From an uncultured Lachnospiraceae bacterium (lineage in GTDB: Bacteria; Bacillota; Clostridia; Lachnospirales; Lachnospiraceae), in contig CAJTNT010000019.1 in the NCBI GenBank assembly GCA_910577785.1, forward strand, positions 18,252 to 76,441: a stretch of 58,190 nucleotides of DNA, in the 5' to 3' direction. Both the position numbers and the translations under genes were made by a program. A model generated the notes under the pieces. The model was not told the origin of the DNA, made no database searches, and saw only the letters and a program-made list of their open reading frames with translations. Positions 43,270 to 51,224 of the stretch are shown in pieces (position 1 is the first letter of the stretch; the number at the start of each line of letters is the position of its first letter).

Positions 43270-44337
43270 CTAATCCGCAGACTTCACCTCTTTCCAAAGG
43301 ATGCTGAGATTTGTATTGGAAACGTCATCCAGGGGCTTGAGAACCTCGCAGTTTTCAAGGATTTCCGTAGGCGGGAAAATGGTGGCGCTTTCCTGTATTT
43401 CTGGATCCAGGGACGCCTTAGTTTTCACATTTGGGGTTGCATAATACACATAGTCAAAGTTCAGCATAGAAACATCTTCCCGGCAGAGGAAATTGAGAAA
43501 CTTTTCGGCATTTTCAATGTGTTTGGCCGTCTTGGGGATAAACCAGGAATCAATCCACATATTGGAGCCTTCTTTGGGCACAGAAAATGCCAGGTTCTCA
43601 TTAAATTCCAGGGCATATCCAGCTTCCCCAGAATAGACCACGGCCATAGCGGCATTTTCTGCTATCATCTCATCCTGGGCTTCGTCCACCAGATAAGAGT
43701 ATACCAGGGGCTTCTGCTGAATCAGCAGATCCTGGGCTTCCTTCAGCTCTTTCTCGTCCGTGGTATTGAGGGAATAGCCGAGAATTTTTTCAGCCACCAT
43801 AAAAGAATCACGGACCGAATCGGCCATAATAATCTGTCCGGAATAATCTTCGTCCCACAGGATGTTCCAGGAATCTACCTTGGACTCGTCTACCATCTGC
43901 TTGTTGTAGAGGATTCCCACCGTGCCAAAGAAATAGGGCATCGCATATTTATTTTCCGGGTCGAAGGACTGGGAAAATTCAAAGTAAGCTGGATCCAGGT
44001 TCTCTGATAAGGGAATCTTTGTGAAATCCATTTCCAGCACCTGCCCTTCCTGAATCAGCTTTCCCACCATATAATCAGAGGTACAGATCAGGTCATAATC
44101 TATGGCGCCGGCACGGTATTTGGTATACATATTTTCAGGCGTAACATATTCCTCATATTCCACCTTGATCCCCGTCTCCTCCTCAAACATTTCTAACACT
44201 TCGGGCTCCATGTATTTGCCATAATTAAGGACTGTCAGGGTATTGGGGGAATCTTTTGCACCGCATCCTGACAGTGCGCAGAACGGAAGCGCCAGGATGG
44301 CGGCAAGGGCTAAAAAGGGGAAGAATCTCTTTTTCAT
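43270..44337 (-). CDS. potD: Spermidine/putrescine-binding lipoprotein PotD
   Basis: Captures polyamines outside the membrane for the PotABC importer. The 355-residue lipoprotein has LPFCALSGC with lipid-anchored Cys25, then the PotD pattern: LTVLNYGKYMEPEVLEMFEEETGIKV, DLICTSDYMVGKLI, YAMPYFFGTVGILYNKQMV, and near the end SMLNFDYVYYATPNVK. It is last in the operon, 115 bases after potC. Confidence 0.93.
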   Translation of the reverse strand: MKKRFFPFLALAAILALPFCALSGCGAKDSPNTLTVLNYGKYMEPEVLEMFEEETGIKVEYEEYVTPENMYTKYRAGAIDYDLICTSDYMVGKLIQEGQVLEMDFTKIPLSENLDPAYFEFSQSFDPENKYAMPYFFGTVGILYNKQMVDESKVDSWNILWDEDYSGQIIMADSVRDSFMVAEKILGYSLNTTDEKELKEAQDLLIQQKPLVYSYLVDEAQDEMIAENAAMAVVYSGEAGYALEFNENLAFSVPKEGSNMWIDSWFIPKTAKHIENAEKFLNFLCREDVSMLNFDYVYYATPNVKTKASLDPEIQESATIFPPTEILENCEVLKPLDDVSNTNLSILWKEVKSAD

Positions 44338-44452
44338 CAGGGGGGACTCCTTTCGTGGGATTTTTATATGCTTCTGTGTATGGACAGCGTGATTGTAATT
44401 TCAATAGCTATTTTAAGTATTCCCTGCGTAGGTTTGCGATTATTTCTATATG

Positions 44453-45226
44453 CTATTCTTCTTTTCGCGCGGAAGGCCCAAAATTCATAAACAGCAGCAG
44501 CACCAGCGCAATTAGGAATAAAATCGTTGACAGCGCATACATTTCCGGGCGGATGCCTTTGCGCATTTCTGTATAGATCATTGTTGATAAAGTATGGATG
44601 CCTGCGCCTTTGGTAAAATATGTCACCGAAAAATCATCCAGGGACATCGTCATGGCCATCAAAAAGCCGGAAAACACGCCCGGCCTTATCTGCGGCCAGA
44701 TAATTTTATAAAAGGCGTAAAAAGGCGTTGCCCCCAGATCCAGGGCTGCCTCATAGGTAGTGCGGTTGCTCTGCTTAAGCTTGGGCAGCACGTTCAGGAT
44801 TACGTATGGGATATTGAATGTAATATGCGCAATCAGCACCGTATTCAGCCCCAGCCTCATAAAGCGCACAAACAGCAGCATCATCGAAATGCCTGTCACA
44901 ATATCCGCGTTGAGCAGGGGGATGTTGGTCGCCCCCATCATTATCGCCTGGCCGCGCTTCTTCATCGCGTCAATGCCAAGCGCCGCCAGCGTCCCCAGCA
45001 AGGTGGCAATCAGGGCGGAGGCCAGGGAAACGAAAATCGTTGTCCCGAAGGCCTCCATCATCGAACTGCTGGAAAACAGGCGCTGGTACCAACGCAGGGT
45101 AAAGCCCCCCCACTGCACTTTGGACTTAGAATCGTTAAAGGAGAGGACAATGAGGACGATAATGGGCAGGTATAAAAACAAAAAGATCAGGAACAGGTAC
45201 ATGCGTTCCGCAGATTTTTTTAACAT
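44453..45226 (-). CDS. potC: Polyamine ABC transporter permease PotC
   Basis: A 257-residue membrane protein with six hydrophobic segments and the EAA loop TTYEAALDLGATPFYAFYKIIWPQIRPG that docks to the ATPase. LSFNDSKSKVQWGGFTLRWYQRLF and SLDDFSVTYFTKGAG are typical of PotC/YdcV permeases. The start overlaps the end of potB by 7 bases. It pairs with PotB. Confidence 0.93.
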   Translation of the reverse strand: MLKKSAERMYLFLIFLFLYLPIIVLIVLSFNDSKSKVQWGGFTLRWYQRLFSSSSMMEAFGTTIFVSLASALIATLLGTLAALGIDAMKKRGQAIMMGATNIPLLNADIVTGISMMLLFVRFMRLGLNTVLIAHITFNIPYVILNVLPKLKQSNRTTYEAALDLGATPFYAFYKIIWPQIRPGVFSGFLMAMTMSLDDFSVTYFTKGAGIHTLSTMIYTEMRKGIRPEMYALSTILFLIALVLLLFMNFGPSARKEE

Positions 45227-46041
45227 ATGCCAGCGCTCCCTTCTTCTCCATGGGAATTCATCAGCGCCATGCTGGCGATGACAAATACCATCAGCACCAA
45301 GGACAGGCCAGAGCCCAGGTTCCAGTTATATTCCTGCATAAAGGCCTGCTCAATGACATTGCCAATCAGCAGCACCTTCCCCCCTCCCAGAAGGTCAGAA
45401 ATGGCGAAGGAGGTCAGGGCAGGGACAAAGACCATAATAATCCCGCTGATAACCCCCGACATCGTAAGCGGGAGGATAATTTTAAAGAAGATCGTTACGC
45501 TGCCTGCGCCCAGATCCTTTGCCGCCTCAATGATATCCTTCTCAATACGCGTCATGGCATTGTAAATGGGAAGGATCATAAAGGGAAGGAAATCATATAC
45601 CATGCAGAACACGACTGCCGAAGGGGTGTTTAAGACATCCAGGCCTGGGAGGCCGAAATACCCCAATACCGTATTGATTACTCCGTTATTAGACAGCAGC
45701 ATTTTCCAGGCCAGGATGCGCAGCATAAAATTCATCCACATGGGCAGGATAAAAATAAACACCACCAGGCTGCTTTTCTTGCCCTTGATCTTGTTTAAAA
45801 TCATCGCCAGGGGATACGAGAGCGCCAGGCAGATGATTGTGCAGGCCAGCGCCAGCTTCAAAGAGAGGAGCAAGGCCTTGAGGTGGACGGAAGCTGTAAT
45901 AGATGTAATGTTAAACATTGTAAACTGCCCGCTGGTCGTGGTAATAGCATAATAGAGGATGACTCCCACCGGCAGCAGGACAAAACCAGCCATCCATAAA
46001 AGGTATGGCCCTGCCAGAAGCTGGCGCTTTAAATTACGCAT
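45220..46041 (-). CDS. potB: Polyamine ABC transporter permease PotB
   Basis: A 273-residue six-segment membrane protein with EAA loop KDIIEAAKDLGAGSVTIFFKIILPLTMSG and PotB-type VFVPALTSFAISDLLGGGK. The start at 46041 follows GGTGGAGACAG and overlaps the potA stop; an ATG at 46065 lies inside potA. It forms the channel with PotC. Confidence 0.93.
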   Translation of the reverse strand: MRNLKRQLLAGPYLLWMAGFVLLPVGVILYYAITTTSGQFTMFNITSITASVHLKALLLSLKLALACTIICLALSYPLAMILNKIKGKKSSLVVFIFILPMWMNFMLRILAWKMLLSNNGVINTVLGYFGLPGLDVLNTPSAVVFCMVYDFLPFMILPIYNAMTRIEKDIIEAAKDLGAGSVTIFFKIILPLTMSGVISGIIMVFVPALTSFAISDLLGGGKVLLIGNVIEQAFMQEYNWNLGSGLSLVLMVFVIASMALMNSHGEEGSAGIC

Positions 46042-47107
46042 CTGTCTCCACCGCCCTTTCATCACTGGATTCTGGCTTATTCATAATCTGTATATTAAAG
46101 GGAGCCACGCGGATGCCCACATGGGATCCCACCGGATGCATCTGGGTCGTCTGCACCATCCACTCATAGCCATTGGCCACCACGTCAATCTCCCAGTGGA
46201 CACCTTTAAAAATCAAAGACGTAACGTCCCCTTCCATCACGCCCTGCTCCGGGGCGACGAGTTCCACATCCTCCGGGCGGATAACCACATCCACCGGGCG
46301 GTTCCTGCCAAAGCCCTCATCCACGCAGGGAAACCGCACCCCCAGGATCTCCACCAAGCGGTCCTCAATCATCATGCCGTCAATAATATTGCTCTCACCA
46401 ATAAAGTCCGCCACAAAGGCATTGGTCGGCTCATTATAAATATCCTCCGGCGTGCCAATCTGCTGGATATAGCCTTGGTTCATTACCACAATCGTATCCG
46501 ACATCGTCAGGGCTTCCTCCTGATCATGGGTCACATAGATAAAGGTAATCCCCAATTCCTCCTTGAGGCGGATCAGCTCGTACTGCATATCCTGGCGCAG
46601 CTTTAAGTCCAGTGCGCCCAGCGGCTCGTCTAGGAGCAGCACTTTCGGTTCATTCACAATCGCCCGCGCGATGGCAATCCGCTGCTGCTGGCCGCCGCTT
46701 AAGGAATCCACGCTGCGCTTCTCAAAACCGTCCAGGTTCACCAGCTTCAGTGCATATTTGATCTTATCTTCAATATAGGACTTACTCTTTTTCTTTATTT
46801 TCAGGCCAAAGGCAATATTCTCCGCGATTGACATATGGGGAAACAACGCGTATTTCTGAAAGACAGTATTCACCTGGCGCTCATTTGGCGGCAAGCTGGT
46901 AATCTCCCTGCCGTCAAAAATCACATTGCCCGCATCCGGCGTCTCGAACCCCCCAATAATCCGCAGCGTCGTCGTCTTGCCGCAGCCAGAAGGGCCTAAC
47001 AGCGTCAAAAACTCATTCTCCCGAATGTACAAATTTAAATCGTCCAAGACCACCTGCCCGTCATAGGACTTTGTAATATGCTGCAAATCAATCAGCCGTT
47101 TGCTCAT
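46034..47107 (-). CDS. potA: Polyamine ABC transporter ATPase PotA
   Basis: Energises polyamine uptake. The 357-residue protein has Walker A LLGPSGCGKTTTLRIIGG, Q-loop VFQKYALFPHMS, signature SVDSLSGGQQQRIAIARA, Walker B VLLLDEPLGALD, switch His YVTHDQEEALT, and a C-terminal TOBE-type domain (about 240-350). The start follows AGGAGGATGTGCC. It is 41 bases after the regulator gene, in the order regulator-potA-potB-potC-potD. Confidence 0.95.
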   Translation of the reverse strand: MSKRLIDLQHITKSYDGQVVLDDLNLYIRENEFLTLLGPSGCGKTTTLRIIGGFETPDAGNVIFDGREITSLPPNERQVNTVFQKYALFPHMSIAENIAFGLKIKKKSKSYIEDKIKYALKLVNLDGFEKRSVDSLSGGQQQRIAIARAIVNEPKVLLLDEPLGALDLKLRQDMQYELIRLKEELGITFIYVTHDQEEALTMSDTIVVMNQGYIQQIGTPEDIYNEPTNAFVADFIGESNIIDGMMIEDRLVEILGVRFPCVDEGFGRNRPVDVVIRPEDVELVAPEQGVMEGDVTSLIFKGVHWEIDVVANGYEWMVQTTQMHPVGSHVGIRVAPFNIQIMNKPESSDERAVETDA

Positions 47108-47148
47108 GGCACATCCTCCTAACCCGGTTTCCCCGGAATATTTTATCT

Positions 47149-47688
47149 TCAAAAACTCGGCGGCGCGGAAATCCACAGGATCACCGCTTCCCTGCCGCTG
47201 TGATTCTCAATATAGTGCTTCTTCCCCGCCTTAAAATAAAAAGATTCCCCCGCTTTCACCACATAGGAGGAAGTGCCGTAAAAAAGGCGCACCGCCCCCT
47301 TCAGCACATAGCCAAATTCCTCTGTCTCATGGGGCAAGTAAGTTTCCGATTTCCCATGGGGCGCAAGCGTCATCCGCACTGGCTCCATTATATTTTTCTG
47401 GGCATTGGGAATGACCCACTCCACTTTATGGCGCAGATCCTCGTTTTCTTTCTCAAAATAATCTTCCTGCCGAAACACAATCTGCTCTGGCTCCTGATCC
47501 GTAAAAAACTCCGCCGGGGTCGTGCCCAGGCACTGGATAATATCCAAAAGCGTGCTTACGGAAGGAGAGGTAAGGTTGCGCTCCAACTGAGAGATAAATC
47601 CCTTGGAGAGCTCGCTGCGATCCGCCAGTTCCTGCTGTGTCAGCCCATACTGAATACGCAGCTCCTTCATTCGATGTCCGATATCCAT
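47149..47688 (-). CDS. XRE-cupin transcriptional regulator of the pot operon
   Basis: A 179-residue regulator. The N-terminal helix-turn-helix (MKELRIQYGLTQQELADRSELSKGFISQLERN) is followed by a C-terminal cupin sensor domain (about 105-178: YLPHETEEFGYVLKGAVRLFYG, VKAGESFYFKAGKKHYIENHSG). This is the PuuR/ClgR-like layout common next to polyamine importers, so polyamine sensing is the likely role. The start MDIGHRM follows GAAAGG by 9 bases; ATG 47697 is an alternative. It heads the potABCD operon. Confidence 0.88.
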   Translation of the reverse strand: MDIGHRMKELRIQYGLTQQELADRSELSKGFISQLERNLTSPSVSTLLDIIQCLGTTPAEFFTDQEPEQIVFRQEDYFEKENEDLRHKVEWVIPNAQKNIMEPVRMTLAPHGKSETYLPHETEEFGYVLKGAVRLFYGTSSYVVKAGESFYFKAGKKHYIENHSGREAVILWISAPPSF

Positions 47689-47832
47689 AGATGCCATCCT
47701 TTCTTTGGAGGTAACGAAGGCATGCCCGTTACCGTTTGGGGAACACATTCGGCAGGCTGTGTTCTCCCACGAAATATCCTGGCAGGCAGATGCCGCCTCG
47801 CCTGACGGGATAAAAGCAATATTAATTTTTTC

Positions 47833-47886
47833 GTTTAATAATTCTAAACACAAATTCTATTATAACGGGAAAAATGGAAATGTCAA
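47833..47886 (-). promoter_or_regulatory. Strong promoter and operator candidate of the regulator-potABCD operon
   Basis: On the minus strand TTGACA (47886-47881) and TATAAT (47864-47859), both perfect, are 16 bases apart. Right downstream, GTTTA...TAAAC (47849-47833, 7-base spacer) is an inverted repeat covering the expected start of transcription, a likely site for autorepression. The leader of about 165 bases also has GGTAAC/GTTACC arms near 47705-47730 that could fold just before the ribosome binding site. Confidence 0.72.
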
Positions 47887-48003
47887 TAGGGAAATCTGGA
47901 ACTTACTAATTTAAGAAGAAAAAGGTTGGCGTACAGGAATTTATCATTGACGGCAAAGTTGTTATTGAAGCCACCGTATAAGAAAATGGAACATTGTGCA
48001 TAG

Positions 48004-48153
48004 ATTGATACCGCCTTTTTGAGTATAATAGATATATGGCAAATATTTTTCCAGTTTCTTGGGATAGGTACAAATCTTTCTAAGAGAGTTCGTTTCAAAA
48101 CAGACTATAAGGATGCGATTTGGGAGAATTATATCATTATTTATAAGAATTGA
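48004..48153 (+). pseudogene. Possible remnant of a plus-strand gene
   Basis: The gap 47887-48286 has no intact gene. One plus-strand frame from 48004 to TGA 48151-48153 reads like the end of a protein (…FKTDYKDAIWENYIIIYKN) and is followed 45 bases later by a strong plus-strand terminator. It has no good start. A second short frame ending at 47981 (VGVQEFIIDGKVVIEATV) also looks protein-like. Both may be scraps of lost genes; chance cannot be excluded. Confidence 0.3.
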
Positions 48154-48197
48154 TAGAACAGTTTATGGTGGAAATTTCGTAAATATTGAAGCAGTGC

Positions 48198-48245
48198 CTG
48201 GCTGGTTAAGCTAGTTTATGCTTAATCAGCCAGATGTATTTTTTT
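48198..48245 (+). terminator. Plus-strand rho-independent terminator in a gap between minus-strand genes
   Basis: CTGGCTGGTTAAGC (48198-48211) and GCTTAATCAGCCAG (48220-48233) pair over 14 positions with one G-U, an 8-base loop, followed by ATGTATTTTTTT. No intact plus-strand gene precedes it. Confidence 0.82.
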
Positions 48246-48286
48246 AAATCCTAAAGGATGCCTTTATGCCATACTTCTGGGCTGGA

Positions 48287-49507
48287 CTAGAGTAGCTTTT
48301 GGTAGCCTATAGCATGTACCTCATATCCTGCCTCAGTAAAGATTCTTTTTGAAGCCTGGTTCCCAGGCTTTACCTGCGCCTTTATCACAGCCTTGCCAGA
48401 CATTTCTGCCCATCGGCGCACTTCCTGTTCCGCTAAGGAAATAAGTTCCTTCCCATACCCGTGCCCTCTATATTCAGGCGCAATGCTATAGCTGATTTCT
48501 GCCCCTTGCGCATCATATTCCAGGCGCAGGGAGCCCACTTCCAAAGACCCGTCACACAGAATATACATCTGTGTGCTTTCCTCATCCAGCTTCTTTACAT
48601 ACCACTCCTGATGCTCTTCGTAAGAGATTGGTTCCATAGAAAAAGAGTTTTTCCGCACTTCTTTGTCATTTGCCCAGAGAAAGAGCTGTTCCATATCCTC
48701 CCATTTTGCCTCCCGCAAAAAGCAATGGCGTCCCTCCCCCATAACCGCGGCCCTTCCTCCCTGCAGCACATGTCCACTGCTTTCGGGAGACTCCCTGTCT
48801 TCCGCCTTTTCCTTCATAAGCCGGTATTTTAATTCTGCAAGGCGCCAATCCTGCTCACTGTCAATATCCTGCACCTCCATTTCCGGCACAATCATTGCCT
48901 GGGTATGTGCTGTCACAAGCTGCCTGCTCTCCAAAAACCGCCTTACCTGGAAACAATAAAACTGCCCGCAGTCATGGTACATTGGCTGGATATCCTGTGA
49001 ACGCCTGGGGGCATATTCTGGGAAAGCATACTTAGCCTCTCCTGCTTCCAGCAAAAATCCGCGCATGGGCGGGAAGGAAAAAGCTGTTACCGGAAGTACA
49101 GAGTCTGCGCCACTTTCCTCCAGGCATTTCATGGCTTGCTTTAATTTTGCTGCTGTAACAAAAGGGGCAGTCGGGTAAATACAGCAGGCAAATTGAAATT
49201 CCCTTCCTACTGCCCGGTATTGCGTTAATACTTCCATAAGTACATCTGCGGTCGTGGCATAGTCATCCGCTGTTTTTGGCGAACGTAAGAAGGGAACTTC
49301 CGCGCCATACTGCTCTGCAATTCCCGATATTTCCGTATCCTCCGTAGACACCATGACCTCATCAAAAACACCAGATGACAATGCTGCTTCTATGGAGTAT
49401 GTAAGAATTGGTTTACCACAGAAATCTCGGATATTTTTCCTGGGAATGCGCTTGCTCCCTCCGCGGGCGGTGATGATTGCGATTGATGTTTCCGTTGATA
49501 TTTCCAT
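48287..49507 (-). CDS. PseF-like acylneuraminate cytidylyltransferase fused to a GNAT acetyltransferase
   Basis: A 406-residue fusion. Residues 1-230 are a CMP-nonulosonate synthetase: IAIITARGGSKRIPRKNI at the nucleotide site, GKPILTYSIEAALSSGVFDEVMVSTED, YPTAPFVTAAKL, and MYHDCGQFYCFQVRRF, closest to PseF (CMP-pseudaminate) in pattern. Residues 245-405 are a GNAT acetyltransferase with SLRLEYDAQGAEISYSIAPE and the acetyl-CoA loop YRGHGYGKELI, as in PseH. The start follows AAAGGCGG. No other pseudaminate genes (PseB, C, G, I) are in view. Probably makes an activated surface-glycan sugar; the exact substrate is open. Confidence 0.82.
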   Translation of the reverse strand: MEISTETSIAIITARGGSKRIPRKNIRDFCGKPILTYSIEAALSSGVFDEVMVSTEDTEISGIAEQYGAEVPFLRSPKTADDYATTADVLMEVLTQYRAVGREFQFACCIYPTAPFVTAAKLKQAMKCLEESGADSVLPVTAFSFPPMRGFLLEAGEAKYAFPEYAPRRSQDIQPMYHDCGQFYCFQVRRFLESRQLVTAHTQAMIVPEMEVQDIDSEQDWRLAELKYRLMKEKAEDRESPESSGHVLQGGRAAVMGEGRHCFLREAKWEDMEQLFLWANDKEVRKNSFSMEPISYEEHQEWYVKKLDEESTQMYILCDGSLEVGSLRLEYDAQGAEISYSIAPEYRGHGYGKELISLAEQEVRRWAEMSGKAVIKAQVKPGNQASKRIFTEAGYEVHAIGYQKLL

Positions 49508-49553
49508 TATATCCGCCTTTCTTGATATATGCCTGCTCAAAGCCGCATGATTC

Positions 49554-50132
49554 CTATAAACATTCTCCATCACGTTCCATAATCGTATCCACGATCTGCT
49601 GCAGGATCAAATTATGTATCGACTCCACGATCCCATAGCGGCAAGACGGCACATAGACATTGCAGCATCCCATGCGGCTTATCTTGTTTTCCCTTTCAAA
49701 TCCAGAAAAAGTGACCACCTTCATATGCTTGCGCTTTGCCGCCTGGATTGCATTTACGATATTCTGGGAGTTGCCGGAACTGCTGATTGCCACCAGCAAA
49801 TCCCCCTCGCTGCCTAAGAACTCCAAAGGGCGCGAAAAGATAAATTCATACCCATAGTCATTTCCCATACAGGTGGTGACAGAATTATCGTATAGGCTGT
49901 ACGTCTTCATCCCGCCATTTTTCATAAAGTCTGCCGTCATATGGCTGGCAATCGCCGCGCTCCCGCCATTCCCTATAAAAAACACTTGCCTTCCCAGGCT
50001 TTTGATTTCCGAGAACATCCCTACCATTTCCTGCATTGCTTCCCCATACCCTTTATAGGGGGTTCCACTCGAATCGCATATTTGGGTAGATTCCAGGCAT
50101 TGCATCAGATTCTGTATGTATTCCATATACAT
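49554..50132 (-). CDS. gmhA: SIS-domain sugar isomerase, GmhA-like (phosphoheptose isomerase)
   Basis: A 192-residue SIS-domain protein of the GmhA/DiaA size class. GmhA converts sedoheptulose 7-phosphate to glycero-manno-heptose 7-phosphate. Seen: FFIGNGGSAAIASHMTADFM (sugar-phosphate loop), LVAISSSGNSQNIVNAIQAA, and C-terminal GIVESIHNLILQQIVD with the catalytic-type Glu and His. The nearby kinase/nucleotidyltransferase at 52756 would supply the next heptose steps, which supports the assignment. Start ATG 50132 follows GGGGGGCAAGAGG; ATG 50126 is possible. Confidence 0.8.
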   Translation of the reverse strand: MYMEYIQNLMQCLESTQICDSSGTPYKGYGEAMQEMVGMFSEIKSLGRQVFFIGNGGSAAIASHMTADFMKNGGMKTYSLYDNSVTTCMGNDYGYEFIFSRPLEFLGSEGDLLVAISSSGNSQNIVNAIQAAKRKHMKVVTFSGFERENKISRMGCCNVYVPSCRYGIVESIHNLILQQIVDTIMERDGECL

Positions 50133-50189
50133 CCTCTTGCCCCCCTTTCCCTGCCAAAAGCAGCCGCTAAAAATCCCCTGTGCAAATCC

Positions 50190-51188
50190 TCATTGCTTCC
50201 CAAGGTACTTAAACCAATCGCTGGTGGCTTCCCCTATGCTGTCTGGCGTCCAAACGGGGGCTTCCCTCCAATAATCAATATTGGCAAGGATTTTGGCAAC
50301 ACCCTCCTCCAATGTGACCTTCGCTCTCCATCCTAAGGATTTCTCTATTTTTTCTGTATCCGCAAAAGTGCAGTCTGGCTCGCCTGGACGCTTTGGAATA
50401 TGCACTGTCTCCCCTCCCAGCAGCTCACAGAGCCGGTTCACCGAATATGTCCCGCCGCTGCCTACATTAAACGTCTCATTTGTGGCCTCTGACAAGGCTG
50501 CCATATAAAATGCATCGGCCACATCTGTCACATAAGTAAAATCCCTGGTCTGCTCCCCAGTCCCTACCACTGTAAATGGCTTCCCAGCCAGCTTCTGTGC
50601 CAGGAACACGCCAAACACTGCGCCATAAGTCCCAGATGTACGAGAACGTGTCCCATAGACATTAAACAGGCGCAGGGTAACCACCGGGAGGCCGTAAACC
50701 TGCCCCCAATGGAGCACGGTCTCCTCTCCAAGCCTTTTGGTTAAGGCATAGGGATACTGCGGACGGATTTCTGCCGTCTCCTTTGTGGGAAATTCATCTG
50801 GGATCCCATAACAGGAAGAGGACGCCGCATATACAAGCTTTCGGATCCCTGCCTCCCTAGCGCATTCCACCACATGGTAAGTCCCCAAAACATTCGAGGA
50901 ATAATATTCCCAAGGTTTTTGAATGGAAGGCACAATATCCGCCAGGGCGGCTAAATGGAACACATAATCCACGCCCTTAAATACAGGCGCAATTTCCCCT
51001 TTGTCCCGAATATCCATCTGGTAAACCTTTAAGTTCCCATTCCCTTTCTGGTGATCCAGATTCCCAGGCCTTCCTGTAGTGAAATTATCAATTACGCGTA
51101 CGGTATGCCCTTCTGCCAGCAGCCGATCTACCATATGGGATCCGATAAAACCGCAGCCGCCTGTCACTAATGAAATCATATTACCCAT
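50190..51188 (-). CDS. NAD-dependent sugar-nucleotide epimerase/dehydratase
   Basis: A 332-residue extended short-chain dehydrogenase acting on a nucleotide sugar. The NAD loop is TGGCGFIGSHMVDRL; the catalytic triad is in YAASSSCYG (Ser), and YPYALTKRLGEE (Tyr, Lys); RLFNVYGTRSRTSGTYGAVF binds the sugar nucleotide. It resembles UDP-glucose/GlcNAc 4-epimerases, but HldD-like or GDP-heptose-modifying roles are possible in this context. The start follows AAAAGGAGAAAAGC. Confidence 0.85.
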   Translation of the reverse strand: MGNMISLVTGGCGFIGSHMVDRLLAEGHTVRVIDNFTTGRPGNLDHQKGNGNLKVYQMDIRDKGEIAPVFKGVDYVFHLAALADIVPSIQKPWEYYSSNVLGTYHVVECAREAGIRKLVYAASSSCYGIPDEFPTKETAEIRPQYPYALTKRLGEETVLHWGQVYGLPVVTLRLFNVYGTRSRTSGTYGAVFGVFLAQKLAGKPFTVVGTGEQTRDFTYVTDVADAFYMAALSEATNETFNVGSGGTYSVNRLCELLGGETVHIPKRPGEPDCTFADTEKIEKSLGWRAKVTLEEGVAKILANIDYWREAPVWTPDSIGEATSDWFKYLGKQ

Positions 51189-51224
51189 AAAGCTTTTCTC
51201 CTTTTCACCATATGTTTTACATTC

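Noticed and set aside
47883..48098. 71-codon minus-strand frame in the gap after the sugar cluster
   Set aside because: No start signal; the opposite strand has the more protein-like fragments and a terminator.
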